Notes: a model not told the origin generated them from the sequence alone. A DNA stretch of 6,811 nucleotides from Bryobacterales bacterium (GCA_903970295.1 CAJCHQ010000419.1:1-6811); one strand, 5' to 3'. Positions 1 through 6,688 are shown, numbered from the stretch's first letter. A program made the numbers and translations.

Positions 1-66
1 TTGAGCTTTTCTCTTTTCACTTTTTCTAAAATTCTTTTTGCCAGATCTCGATAGCACTTCGCATGA

Positions 67-177
67 TTAGCGGATGCGCTTCAGATATACATGTTTACAG
101 ACCGCGCCACAATCGCCATATTCGCGCGGATCTAGATCGCCGATGACATGAGCGCACTTGATGTCGTCATCGGTCAC
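67..177 (-). CDS. Possible small Cys/His-containing protein, 36 aa, coupled to the zinc-finger gene
   Basis: An ORF of 36 codons starts at a GTG that overlaps the stop codon of the upstream zinc-finger gene (GTGA overlap, a common form of translational coupling) and ends at TAA. It begins VTDDDIKCAH and ends CKHVYLKRIR. It contains three cysteines and two histidines (C8, H10, C23, C27, H29), which could form a small metal site, but no known family is recognised. The composition is balanced rather than low-complexity. It could equally be the remnant of a once longer C-terminal domain of the upstream gene, or a chance ORF. No terminator is visible after it; the remaining 66 bases to the window edge are T-rich on the plus strand and hold nothing recognisable. 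Confidence 0.25.
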   Translation of the reverse strand: MTDDDIKCAHVIGDLDPREYGDCGAVCKHVYLKRIR

Positions 178-1682
178 ATTTGGGAACTTATCATTGTTGC
201 CCACGAATGCCGATGATGCTTCGCAAGCCACGCCTTGGCGAACCGTTTTGTCCGCGAGTTAGTTGGATTCTTCTTGAGTAGCGCGTATAACATTTCATGC
301 TCGATTGAAGAACCGACTAACTTTGGCATCCGCTGTTCCGCCTTTTCAAGCAGCTTCTTGTCTGCCGAAACAAGCAACAATTCGATTAAGATCCAATCAA
401 GCTTTGTTCTCTCGTAAGTCTGTTTCGCCCACGTGATCGTCTCGTCATCTGGAGACGCGCGCAGCAATGTTCCGATCAACGCCGGAGGACTCTGCTCAAA
501 ATGGCCACTTCGAATTAGCAGTTTTGCTTGCTCTATGGCGAACTGATCCGGCTTCCTGTTGGCTCTCTTTCTCTGATACATAAGGGCATTCAAAACAAGA
601 AACGACGAATGCTCAGACTTGTGGCTGAGAAACCATTGCTTTGCTCTTTCAATATCTGCTTTAGCATCAGATGCGTGAATCATGCCCGCATGAGCGTGTG
701 AAGCCATCCTGTGTTCGGCATGATCGCCAAGCCATACTCGCGCGAACTTAATTACGCTCGACAATATAGACATGTTGAAATCACGTGCTTTATCCAGCAA
801 CGCTTGAATTTCCCACTCGTTATACTCGCGCGCGAAGCCGTGTTTGCGAAGATGTTTGAAAACGGCGGCGACAACATCTGGCGAATCGGCAAAATACGTA
901 AATCCCATGATTAGCAGATTCGGGTTATCTTCGTTCAATTTCAACCAGCGCAACGCTAATCTATTGGCGAACTTAGATCTCGCATGATAGGGATCTAAGC
1001 AGCGGGACCAGATGTCGTCTTGAGGAGCCTGCTCAAGGCGTTCAGAAACGATTCGGTCCAATCGCGGGGAACCTTTACCTCGCTTCACCGATAAAATCAG
1101 CCAATGCAGTTCATTCAGCGGTTCATGCTCCTTCAAATACCGCGCCGCCAAATCAGACGATTCTTTCGAGGGAAACTGCTTCAGCCAAAAGGAGAGCACG
1201 TCCGGTGCTTGTTCGTGATTTGGAAACTGGTGAATCCACTTCCTGGCATAGCCGATTAGCTTCTTAGATGGTTTTATCTCAAGCAGGTCAACGAGCAAGT
1301 CACCGGTGTTTTCAGTCATCTGGGTTTTCGGCAACTGCCTAAGTGCGGATTCATAGAAACTTTTTCTTTCTTCATGACTGTACGGTCGTTTGCATGATCT
1401 TGGACTTTTATTTGTCCGAACAATCCAAGTCTGACCTGGAGAGAGTTTTTCAAAAATTTCCTTCGACAAATTTACACAACCTGCGCAAACCCCTACCGCT
1501 GAATCGGTCTGCCCGATCTTTGCGCTCTCCTTCTCACAGAGAATGCACTGTGTTTCGAGCCCGGGTTTCATTTCTGTGCCACGTGCTAGGCATCTATCGC
1601 AAATGTTTCCTGAATTTCCTGCTATGAGCTTTTCCACGCGCAGTCGTTGCTTGTGACAAAAGGAGCAGCTTAGATCTGTCAT
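174..1682 (-). CDS. Protein with two ClpX-type Cys4 zinc fingers and an alpha-helical repeat tail
   Basis: This 502-residue protein begins with a finger closely resembling the N-terminal zinc-binding domain of ClpX: C6-x2-C9-x18-C28-x2-C31, with the family core KLIAG and ICDRC. A second Cys4 unit follows directly (C46-x2-C49-x16-C66-x2-C69). In ClpX this domain dimerises and binds substrates and adaptors. Here no AAA+ domain follows: no Walker A or B motif is visible. From about residue 120 to the end the protein is leucine- and tryptophan-rich and helical, with a loosely repeated pattern of A-x2-W-L followed by a proline turn (for example ARKWIHQFP, FWLKQFP, LRWLKLN, AKAWLAKH). This suggests a TPR/HEAT-like solenoid. 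The start chosen is an ATG with GAGGA nine bases upstream; an in-frame TTG 21 bases earlier is less likely. It lies 68 bp after the ACP-like gene with no terminator between, so co-transcription is plausible. A scaffold or adaptor role is inference. Confidence 0.75.
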   Translation of the reverse strand: MTDLSCSFCHKQRLRVEKLIAGNSGNICDRCLARGTEMKPGLETQCILCEKESAKIGQTDSAVGVCAGCVNLSKEIFEKLSPGQTWIVRTNKSPRSCKRPYSHEERKSFYESALRQLPKTQMTENTGDLLVDLLEIKPSKKLIGYARKWIHQFPNHEQAPDVLSFWLKQFPSKESSDLAARYLKEHEPLNELHWLILSVKRGKGSPRLDRIVSERLEQAPQDDIWSRCLDPYHARSKFANRLALRWLKLNEDNPNLLIMGFTYFADSPDVVAAVFKHLRKHGFAREYNEWEIQALLDKARDFNMSILSSVIKFARVWLGDHAEHRMASHAHAGMIHASDAKADIERAKQWFLSHKSEHSSFLVLNALMYQRKRANRKPDQFAIEQAKLLIRSGHFEQSPPALIGTLLRASPDDETITWAKQTYERTKLDWILIELLLVSADKKLLEKAEQRMPKLVGSSIEHEMLYALLKKNPTNSRTKRFAKAWLAKHHRHSWATMISSQM

Positions 1683-1691
1683 ACGAATAAG

Positions 1692-1696
1692 TCCTC
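1692..1696 (-). promoter_or_regulatory. Shine-Dalgarno deciding the start of the zinc-finger gene
   Basis: GAGGA on the minus strand lies nine bases before the ATG at 1682. The alternative TTG at 1703 lies upstream of this site and has only a weak AGG match before it. This favours the ATG start and a 502-residue product. Confidence 0.55.
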
Positions 1697-1750
1697 GACC
1701 CAACCTGATGCTACCTGAAGACTAAGTCATTTGCTGTTCTCGCTCGCGCG

Positions 1751-2302
1751 TCAATCTACTCCAAGATCCCTAGTAAATGAAGCGTCGGGCTGGATTTCAT
1801 GCACTGAAACATTGATCTGTTGATGTATCACGTTTGTGAGCCGCACCCAGATGTCTTCATCAGAGCCTGGCTCAACTAACAGTCCTGCGGCATTCAGAGT
1901 TGCCATCGCCGTGAGAAGCTCACGCAGCGTAAGTCCATCAGCGCTACTCCGGCGGCGGCCGATAGGCCACCAATCTCTTTCGAGTTTCGGAAATTCTAAC
2001 TGTGCAAAAAGATCGAGATAGGGCCATGCATCTTTTAGCTCGTGCTGCGGCACAAGATCCTTGAGCGTGGAGTCGAGCGTTATGGATCTCTTTGGCACGC
2101 CGTAATTTTCGATAATTGCCTTTCTGACTTTATAAAACATTCGCTGCGTAATGCAGTGCACGGGCGGCGTGCTGCGCAGGGTCTTTCTTAGAAAATCATA
2201 CATTTCTCCGACGGTAGTTATTTTCTCCGCTTCGGCATCAGGAATCTCGATGCCGAATTCTTCCTCTATTGCCATAACTAGCTCAACAGAATCAAGTCCC
2301 AT
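1751..2302 (-). CDS. Acyl-carrier-protein-like protein with circularly permuted layout
   Basis: This 183-residue protein is clearly built from acyl carrier protein (ACP) sequence, in the wrong order. Residues 1-42 ([20 protein letters not shown], then [16 protein letters not shown]) match helices II-IV of ACP, from the position of the phosphopantetheine serine onward. Residues 151-183 ([12 protein letters not shown] ... [11 protein letters not shown], stop) match ACP helix I and loop 1, ending just before that serine. Between them, residues 54-135 look like a diverged ACP-like unit: [20 protein letters not shown], a helix-II-like [14 protein letters not shown], and [10 protein letters not shown], with no DSL motif. 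Aligned without gaps to E. coli ACP, the modified Ser36 corresponds to Gly2. Ser5 in GLDSVE is the only nearby alternative and needs a three-residue deletion. The start is supported by GGAGG ten bases upstream, inside the dioxygenase gene. Neither other frame after the stop restores a DSL motif, so a simple frameshift is not the explanation. The product is cytosolic; its function is unknown. I recall similar planctomycete-type proteins but cannot verify this. Confidence 0.85.
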   Translation of the reverse strand: MGLDSVELVMAIEEEFGIEIPDAEAEKITTVGEMYDFLRKTLRSTPPVHCITQRMFYKVRKAIIENYGVPKRSITLDSTLKDLVPQHELKDAWPYLDLFAQLEFPKLERDWWPIGRRRSSADGLTLRELLTAMATLNAAGLLVEPGSDEDIWVRLTNVIHQQINVSVHEIQPDASFTRDLGVD

Positions 2303-2307
2303 CTCAG

Positions 2308-3018
2308 TTAAGCCTCCGCCCAGTCCAAACCTGTAGGCAGCTTCGCACTTGTGTATTCCAGATGTAAAACGCGTCGGTTTCGGGGATTATCTGACTTCGA
2401 CGAACTGTGCAGAATCAGTGGTCGCATCAGAATCACATCACCACGATTGGCTGCACACGAGATCGCCTCATGCTCTGTCTTCCATGAGGTGATATCAGAT
2501 GGGCCCAGAATGCCAAACTTGTGCGATCCAGGAATAAATTTGATTGGACCGTTCTCCAGATCGCAATCATCGAGGTGAATACGCGCGGACAACATTCGTT
2601 CGAGAACGTTCGCTGGAGGCTGAACATGAATGACCCCTTCTTTGATTGACCAGGGCCCGAAGCCTGGTACGTCAAGCTGTTGCCTTACTGGAATCGACAA
2701 GTCCTGATGCCATGTGACGTACCAGTTGGAGGCAGGCGATTTATCGAACAAAATTGCGCGGACCGGCCTTGCGGCATAGCCAAGCACTTCAGAAATCAGA
2801 GTGAATAAAGGCGTCTCCGTCGACAGGGCACGTACTGCGTCGCAGTGTTTAAGCAATTGCCGCACTCCTGGAGCGCAGGTGGTGTTTTGCCGAGTGCGCA
2901 TGTTCTCGATCGCATTCAGCAATGCGTCAACTTCCGTTGCAGGCAGCAGATTGGAGAGCAGGGCATAGCCATTCTCTTCCAATTGAGTCATAAAACCTTC
3001 AACTCTCGAAGCAGCCAT
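2308..3018 (-). CDS. Phytanoyl-CoA dioxygenase (PhyH) family Fe(II)/2-oxoglutarate oxygenase
   Basis: This 236-residue protein has the PhyH-family layout. The N-terminal segment ([20 protein letters not shown]) is the usual opening helix and strand. The iron-binding facial triad is intact: H104 and D106 in WHQD, and the distal H204 in LILHSSS. R216 in NRRVLHLEY follows as the expected 2-oxoglutarate carboxylate ligand. The stretch [12 protein letters not shown] (about 155-166) is the typical family core. The Asp of HxD argues for hydroxylation or desaturation rather than halogenation, because related halogenases have Gly or Ala there. The substrate cannot be read from sequence. The start chosen is ATG, preceded by a weak GAGAG at nine bases; in-frame GTG and TTG codons immediately upstream are alternatives. 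It ends five bases before the ACP-like gene, so the two are very likely translationally coupled. This suggests an acyl- or aminoacyl-carrier-associated substrate, as known for some non-heme iron enzymes in peptide and polyketide pathways (inference). Confidence 0.88.
   Translation of the reverse strand: MAASRVEGFMTQLEENGYALLSNLLPATEVDALLNAIENMRTRQNTTCAPGVRQLLKHCDAVRALSTETPLFTLISEVLGYAARPVRAILFDKSPASNWYVTWHQDLSIPVRQQLDVPGFGPWSIKEGVIHVQPPANVLERMLSARIHLDDCDLENGPIKFIPGSHKFGILGPSDITSWKTEHEAISCAANRGDVILMRPLILHSSSKSDNPRNRRVLHLEYTSAKLPTGLDWAEA
2313..2317 (-). promoter_or_regulatory. Shine-Dalgarno of the ACP-like gene, inside the dioxygenase 3' end
   Basis: GGAGG on the minus strand sits ten bases before the ATG at 2302 and lies within the last codons of the dioxygenase gene. 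The open frame continues upstream of the ATG, so this site is the main evidence that translation really starts at MGLDSVELV and that the protein lacks a normal ACP N-terminus. Confidence 0.7.
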
Positions 3019-3078
3019 CACCAAATTCTCTCAATGGTCTTGGGTCTCGGTCAAACGCGGCTATGTCAATATGATCAA

Positions 3079-3357
3079 CTAGTCGTGATCTTCTTCTGGC
3101 TTTGGAACACGCAGTGCCACTCCGGCTCCTCCATTGATCGGCCTTGGAATGCGAGGTACGCCCGAAGGGTTCGGCGGTGCCTGGTCCCCTCCCTCGAACT
3201 CGGGTTCAAGTTCATCCAAACGCTTTTGCCACTCCATCTGATGTTCAAGTGCAGAACGCACAAGATCATCATTGCCTTGCTTTCGAGCCATGTCCGCTCG
3301 GTTGCCCCACTGAAGTATTCGATCCGTGATTTCTTTTCTGGTTACTTTAGCTGTCAT
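3079..3357 (-). CDS. Hypothetical small helical protein with proline-rich tail
   Basis: This 92-residue protein starts MTAKVTRKEITDRILQW. Residues about 5-54 are strongly charged and predicted helical, including ADMARKQGNDDLVRSALEHQ and QKRLDELEPE, probably a coiled-coil hairpin. The A-x2-A-R-x2-G-N-x-D-L-V-x2-A-L pattern superficially recalls a helix of PspA/IM30 proteins, but the protein is far too short for that family. The last ~35 residues are Pro/Gly-rich and likely disordered, ending PKPEEDHD. No signal peptide or membrane segment is seen. The frame stays open upstream to a TTG at 3471. The ATG at 3357 was chosen because the upstream residues are Cys/Arg-rich and unlike the rest, although the ribosome-binding site is weak (GCGGA at about nine bases). 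It lies 60 bp before the dioxygenase on the same strand and may be the first gene of that run. Function unknown. Confidence 0.6.
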   Translation of the reverse strand: MTAKVTRKEITDRILQWGNRADMARKQGNDDLVRSALEHQMEWQKRLDELEPEFEGGDQAPPNPSGVPRIPRPINGGAGVALRVPKPEEDHD

Positions 3358-3481
3358 TCTTTCAGTCCGCAGGTCAATCCTCTGTAGTGTCAACTGACCT
3401 TCCATACAAGCGCGCGGAGGATTCCTTGCTCCTACACATTTATGCCCTAGTCCCGAAAAAGGCGCAGCCAAAATCGCTGTA

Positions 3482-3496
3482 AGCTAATGAGCTAAT
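3482..3496. repeat. Tandem direct repeat AGCTAAT
   Basis: AGCTAAT occurs at 3482-3488 and 3490-3496, separated by one base. The second copy runs into the left arm of the adjacent palindrome, so the two signals may form one composite binding site. Confidence 0.5.
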
Positions 3497-3521
3497 TTTG
3501 CAGGCCCGCCTGCAAAATTAG
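3492..3521. repeat. Perfect 30-bp inverted repeat
   Basis: The arms CTAATTTTGCAGGC and GCCTGCAAAATTAG are exact reverse complements, separated by two C bases. As RNA it would form a stable hairpin from either strand. However, the T-run lies before the GC stem and the A-run after it on both strands, the reverse of an intrinsic terminator. A dyad protein-binding site, a recombination site or a small palindromic element fits better. It lies in non-coding DNA between the two gene blocks. Confidence 0.75.
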
Positions 3522-3636
3522 GAAAACTTCCAAAACGGCGCAAGGACGCGCAGTGTGGCGTATAGCGAAACCCGGAATCGCTCTGCCGATCCGGACTGTC
3601 CGCTCGTCTGCGTTCTCGGCGAGTAACATTAAAGGA

Positions 3637-3879
3637 TTACAGTTACATGAGACTCAAATCCGAAAAGCCGCACTGTATGAGGGAGACTGAAGACGGTAGA
3701 AGAATTATTCGCCGTCAATCGACAAGCTGGTTACACAAGCCTCAAGCTTAAATCGACTTAATGTTCCGGTTACATAGCCATTACATAAAGTCAGATCCCC
3801 GAAAGGTTGACTGGCACAGCATTGTGGCTCTTAGCAGACGGCTGTTTGTCGACCCAACAGGAGCTCCAGTTACATAAAG
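3637..3879 (+). repeat. Cluster of six TTACA-type direct repeats
   Basis: TTACA occurs in the same orientation at 3637, 3643, 3731, 3770, 3781 and 3870. Longer matches exist within the set. TTACATAAAG is identical at 3781-3790 and 3870-3879. GTTACATGAGACTCAA (3642-3657) matches GTTACACAAGCCTCAA (3730-3745) at 13 of 16 positions. The 3770 and 3781 copies are 11 bp apart, about one helical turn. Such arrays are typical of subterminal transposase sites (for example IS21-type ends), integrase arm sites or regulator sites; the sequence alone does not decide. The last copy ends seven bases before the stop codon of the ATPase-like gene. Confidence 0.55.
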
Positions 3880-3886
3880 CGCCTGT

Positions 3887-5374
3887 TTAGGCCCAGAAAG
3901 GGATGTACCTTGCAAACTTCTTCGACTTGCTGCTTGGATCTCTCAGCTTGATCAACTTCGCTTCAAGGGTCTCGTTGATGACTCTTGATACCATCGGATA
4001 GTTTTCATCCGCGATATCAAATCTCGCTCTCAGAGAACCATTCGTCATGTCAACCCGATTGACATAGCAGAGGCAAGCATGTTGATAACAAGCTCGGGTC
4101 CTATCTTCTTTTGACATTGCAGCGAATGGACGGGCAGCAAAAAGCACCGCCTTGAAATGATTTTGCGTGACTACAAAGTCAGGAGCTGGCAAATGCGAGT
4201 GTTCGACTGCATCGACCACCTTGTCTATTCCACTGCCGCGCTCTTCGCAGATGCTAAACCGACGCATACCGGAAGCCATCAGCTCATTCCGGCTTCGCGG
4301 TGGCTCATCAATGATGCGATCAAGCTCTACCAGGAGCTTGCCTGGATTTGTTATCTCAATACGGCCTTCGAAAATCTCCACCATTGGACTGTCGCCTACG
4401 CTTGTTAGATCCTGGTGAACAAGAGCATTTGCAACAAGCTCACGAATTGCAATTTCTGGAAATGCCTTTTCCTCGGTTCTCAACGCCGGCCCAATTTTCT
4501 CAGCTGTCGGCACCTGGTCGTTGATAAATGAAATGATTTCCTTGAACCCGGCAGCATATCCCCGGTCAAACATCTTCTCTTTTACAGTTTGTATGCGAGT
4601 TTTATCTTTGTACAAGATGACCCGAATCGCTTTTCTCGCCAACGCTCCGAAATCAGCAAGGTTCTTTGCAAGCAATATGGCACCAAGGTTGGTGACATCA
4701 AAAGTATGATCATGCTGCCTGAAAATGAATTTCTCACCGATCATGCGATCGATAATTGCTTGGCGATCAGGCAGAGATTGATTGATCAAATCGTAATAGG
4801 CCGCTACATCGAGAAGCTTAAGCACCTCGTCGTCACTTAGTTTAGTTCTGGCTACTTGCTCCTCAAAGCGCTCTCCAACAGCAATTCGCCAGAACTCCTT
4901 TAAGCGCTCCGGATGATCTTCCAGTCGTGTTTTGTGACTACCCAAACGAGTGTACGCCATACCATCAAACTTGACCGGCATGTCTTTAATAGGGCGAATG
5001 GAAAGCAGTATTACGCGGTGGCCCTTATACGTGAACGAGCGGAACTTGAACAGTGGTGCTGGTCGTAGTTTCTGCGTTAGCCACATTTCCAGCGCTTGAC
5101 CGTGAATCTTCGACCGCGCAGGATCGAACTTCGTTCCTATTACGTTGGCGGTGTCATCTTCAATTCCCCAGACAATAAACGCTTCGGGTTGCTGCTGCAC
5201 GACGGCTGAATTGGACAGGGCAGATATATACTCACCGATTAGCCTCGGCTCTTCGTTGTTATGCTTGAATTCCAACCACTCGCTCTCCTTTGGTAGGGCG
5301 AGTAATTGGTCCAGCAATTTACAGAGAGCAGGTTCCTGCATTGTCCAGTTAGGAGAAGGGTTTGCGCGTGACAA
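3887..5374 (-). CDS. AlbA_2 (Schlafen-type) domain and GHKL-like ATPase protein, COG2865 type
   Basis: This 495-residue protein has the classic layout of bacterial proteins often labelled putative transcriptional regulator or ATP-binding protein. The AlbA_2 domain spans about residues 20-165, with ESEWLEFK (31-37), the SALSNSA helix, FIVWGIEDD (67-74) and YTRLGSHKTR (141-150). A linker follows. A GHKL/HATPase_c_4-like region covers about 300-415, with the N-box AIRELVANALVHQD (309-322), ITNPGKL (341-347), SRNELM and EERGSGI (377-383). The last ~75 residues look like a winged helix, probably nucleic-acid binding. AlbA_2 is related to the Schlafen core, and some members act in nucleic-acid recognition or phage defence; no activity can be claimed here. 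The start is uncertain: TTG at 5374 or ATG at 5341 (11 codons shorter), neither with a good ribosome-binding site. The gene lies 36 bp after the integrase on the same strand, probably one transcript. It is intact and of usual length for the family. Confidence 0.88.
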   Translation of the reverse strand: MSRANPSPNWTMQEPALCKLLDQLLALPKESEWLEFKHNNEEPRLIGEYISALSNSAVVQQQPEAFIVWGIEDDTANVIGTKFDPARSKIHGQALEMWLTQKLRPAPLFKFRSFTYKGHRVILLSIRPIKDMPVKFDGMAYTRLGSHKTRLEDHPERLKEFWRIAVGERFEEQVARTKLSDDEVLKLLDVAAYYDLINQSLPDRQAIIDRMIGEKFIFRQHDHTFDVTNLGAILLAKNLADFGALARKAIRVILYKDKTRIQTVKEKMFDRGYAAGFKEIISFINDQVPTAEKIGPALRTEEKAFPEIAIRELVANALVHQDLTSVGDSPMVEIFEGRIEITNPGKLLVELDRIIDEPPRSRNELMASGMRRFSICEERGSGIDKVVDAVEHSHLPAPDFVVTQNHFKAVLFAARPFAAMSKEDRTRACYQHACLCYVNRVDMTNGSLRARFDIADENYPMVSRVINETLEAKLIKLRDPSSKSKKFARYIPFWA

Positions 5375-5410
5375 TTGTACTAGTTCGGCTTCAGGCGTTC
5401 CGGTGCTCGG

Positions 5411-6688
5411 CTAGAATTCGACTCCAGCCCGTTGGATTTCCACGACCTTGCTCTCAGTTGGAACCTGTTCATGGTTGAACATTCTCTCGTGAGCGCGCTG
5501 GCGAGCTGCGAGTTCGGCTTCCCATGCAGACTGTGCATACACTTTGCGCGTGGTGCTTACTTCCTTATGATTCAGGGCATTTCCAATTACTGACAGGCTT
5601 GCACCGGTCATTGCCATATAGCTGCCAAGGGTCCGCCTCAAGTCGTGCAAATGCAGATCCTTGATCTTTGCTTGCTTCAAGATTCTAGCCCAGCCCTTCT
5701 TCGGATCTTTCAAGTGATCCCTCTTACTTGGTCCCGGGAACACCCACTCTAAGCTCTTGCGATTCTCGTGCCGTTCCTTCAATATGGCAAGTTCGTCAGG
5801 CGTTAGCAAAATCGTTTGACTGGTACCGTTTTTGGTATCAGGAATCGTCCACATGCCCGACTCCAAATCAAGCTGATCCCAGCGCATAGCCAGGACATTC
5901 GTCTTGCGCGCGCCGGTTGAGAGGCTGAAGAGAACATAGCCGCGAATCTCTTCATTCTCTTCTGCTTGTATTGCATTCATCAGCCGCGGTAGTTCGTCAT
6001 CGGTCACAAAGCGTTGCCGCGCCTTGAGTCTGAATTTCGACACGCCCGCCGCCGGATTTTCTCCCAGCACCAAGGACCACTGCTTACCTTTGTTTATCAC
6101 GGCACGAAGCAATTCAAGAGTGCGATTCGCCGTCGTATGTCCTTTCTGTTTTCCGAGTTTGTTAACGAGTTGCTGGACATCGCCGCGGCTGATCTCAATG
6201 ATCGGCCGCTTTTTCCAGTCGGACAGATATCGCTCGAAACAATCCTGCATCTCCTTCCACGTCTTTGTATGCTCCATTGCGTACTTATCAATGTATTCGT
6301 CGAAGAGCTTGCCGAGCGTGATGTCCTGTAGTTCTTCCTTGCGTTTGATCTGCCGCGGTTTTTCGCCGGCAGCCAATTGCAACATGACTGCTTTTGCCAA
6401 CTCTCTGGCATGGTCGACGGTCAGCGTCGGATTGTTACCCAGCACCGTGAGCGGGTCACGATCAAAGTCTGGACCATGCAGCGCGCGGCGGTCATAGCGC
6501 CCTAACTGAACACGCCGCGGACGGCCAGATATCCATTTATATACGGCGAACGACTTAACGCCGCTCGGGTTGACGCATAGCTCAAGCCCACGCTGTTTTG
6601 TGTCGTAGTGATAGACACGCTTGTAGTCTGGAGACGGTTTCAGACCGTCAACGTACGCATTACTGAATGTAGCTTCGTTTCGAGACAT
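5411..6688 (-). CDS. P4-type tyrosine recombinase (integrase)
   Basis: This 425-residue protein is a phage/genomic-island integrase of the P4 type. Residues 1-95 form the DUF4102-like N-terminal arm-binding domain (GLELCVNPSGVKSFAVYKW, RRVQLGRY, LTVDHARELAKAV). Residues about 123-205 form the SAM-like core-binding domain. The catalytic domain follows from about 225 with all expected residues: R261 in STGARKTNVLAMRW, K286 in TKNGTSQTILLT, H348 and R351 in HDLRR, H374 in ALNHKEVSTT, and nucleophile Y384 in RKVYAQ. It acts on DNA to insert and excise a mobile element. Length and motifs indicate an intact enzyme. The start is ATG with only a weak ribosome-binding site nearby (GGAG about 14 bases upstream). 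Transcription likely comes from the extended -10 promoter upstream. No tRNA or att core is visible in the 123 bp remaining before the window edge. Confidence 0.95.
   Translation of the reverse strand: MSRNEATFSNAYVDGLKPSPDYKRVYHYDTKQRGLELCVNPSGVKSFAVYKWISGRPRRVQLGRYDRRALHGPDFDRDPLTVLGNNPTLTVDHARELAKAVMLQLAAGEKPRQIKRKEELQDITLGKLFDEYIDKYAMEHTKTWKEMQDCFERYLSDWKKRPIIEISRGDVQQLVNKLGKQKGHTTANRTLELLRAVINKGKQWSLVLGENPAAGVSKFRLKARQRFVTDDELPRLMNAIQAEENEEIRGYVLFSLSTGARKTNVLAMRWDQLDLESGMWTIPDTKNGTSQTILLTPDELAILKERHENRKSLEWVFPGPSKRDHLKDPKKGWARILKQAKIKDLHLHDLRRTLGSYMAMTGASLSVIGNALNHKEVSTTRKVYAQSAWEAELAARQRAHERMFNHEQVPTESKVVEIQRAGVEF

Larger units (their letters stand above)
3358..3886. other. 529-bp stretch without a supported gene, rich in repeats
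   Basis: No convincing coding region was found on either strand. Short ORFs exist (for example a 34-codon plus-strand ORF at 3647-3751) but have no ribosome-binding site or recognisable product. The stretch separates the dioxygenase/ACP gene run from the integrase cassette. It contains a tandem AGCTAAT repeat, a perfect 30-bp palindrome and a cluster of TTACA repeats. No tRNA gene (no T-loop GTTCRA or paired acceptor) and no clear intrinsic terminator were seen. A perfect TTGACA is present on the minus strand near 3385-3390 but has no -10 partner at a normal distance. Confidence 0.6.

Noticed and set aside
1343..1627. Plus-strand ORFs opposite the zinc-finger, dioxygenase and integrase genes
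   Set aside because: They are antisense to genes with clear domain motifs, show no recognisable product and have composition typical of shadow frames.
1743..1753. Frameshift or nonsense mutation truncating a normal second ACP at DLGVD
   Set aside because: Neither of the other two frames after the stop gives a DSL motif or helix-II-like sequence. The N-terminal half supplies the missing part, and its start has a strong ribosome-binding site.
3385..3390. Perfect TTGACA on the minus strand upstream of the small helical protein
   Set aside because: No -10-like hexamer is found 16-19 bp downstream, so a promoter is not supported.
3358..3471. N-terminal extension of the 92-residue protein to a TTG at 3471
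   Set aside because: The extra 38 residues are unlike the helical body, and an ATG with a plausible spacing exists at 3357.
3647..3751. Plus-strand 34-codon ORF in the gene-less stretch, and an overlapping frame reading VEELFAVNRQAGYTSL
   Set aside because: Neither has a convincing ribosome-binding site, and the second has no start codon near it. The protein-like look of the second frame could be a decayed transposase fragment, but I cannot match it to a family.
3881..3892. Short hairpin GCCT-AGGC at the end of the ATPase-like gene as a terminator
   Set aside because: It has only four base pairs, overlaps the stop codon and has no T-run, so it is too weak to call.
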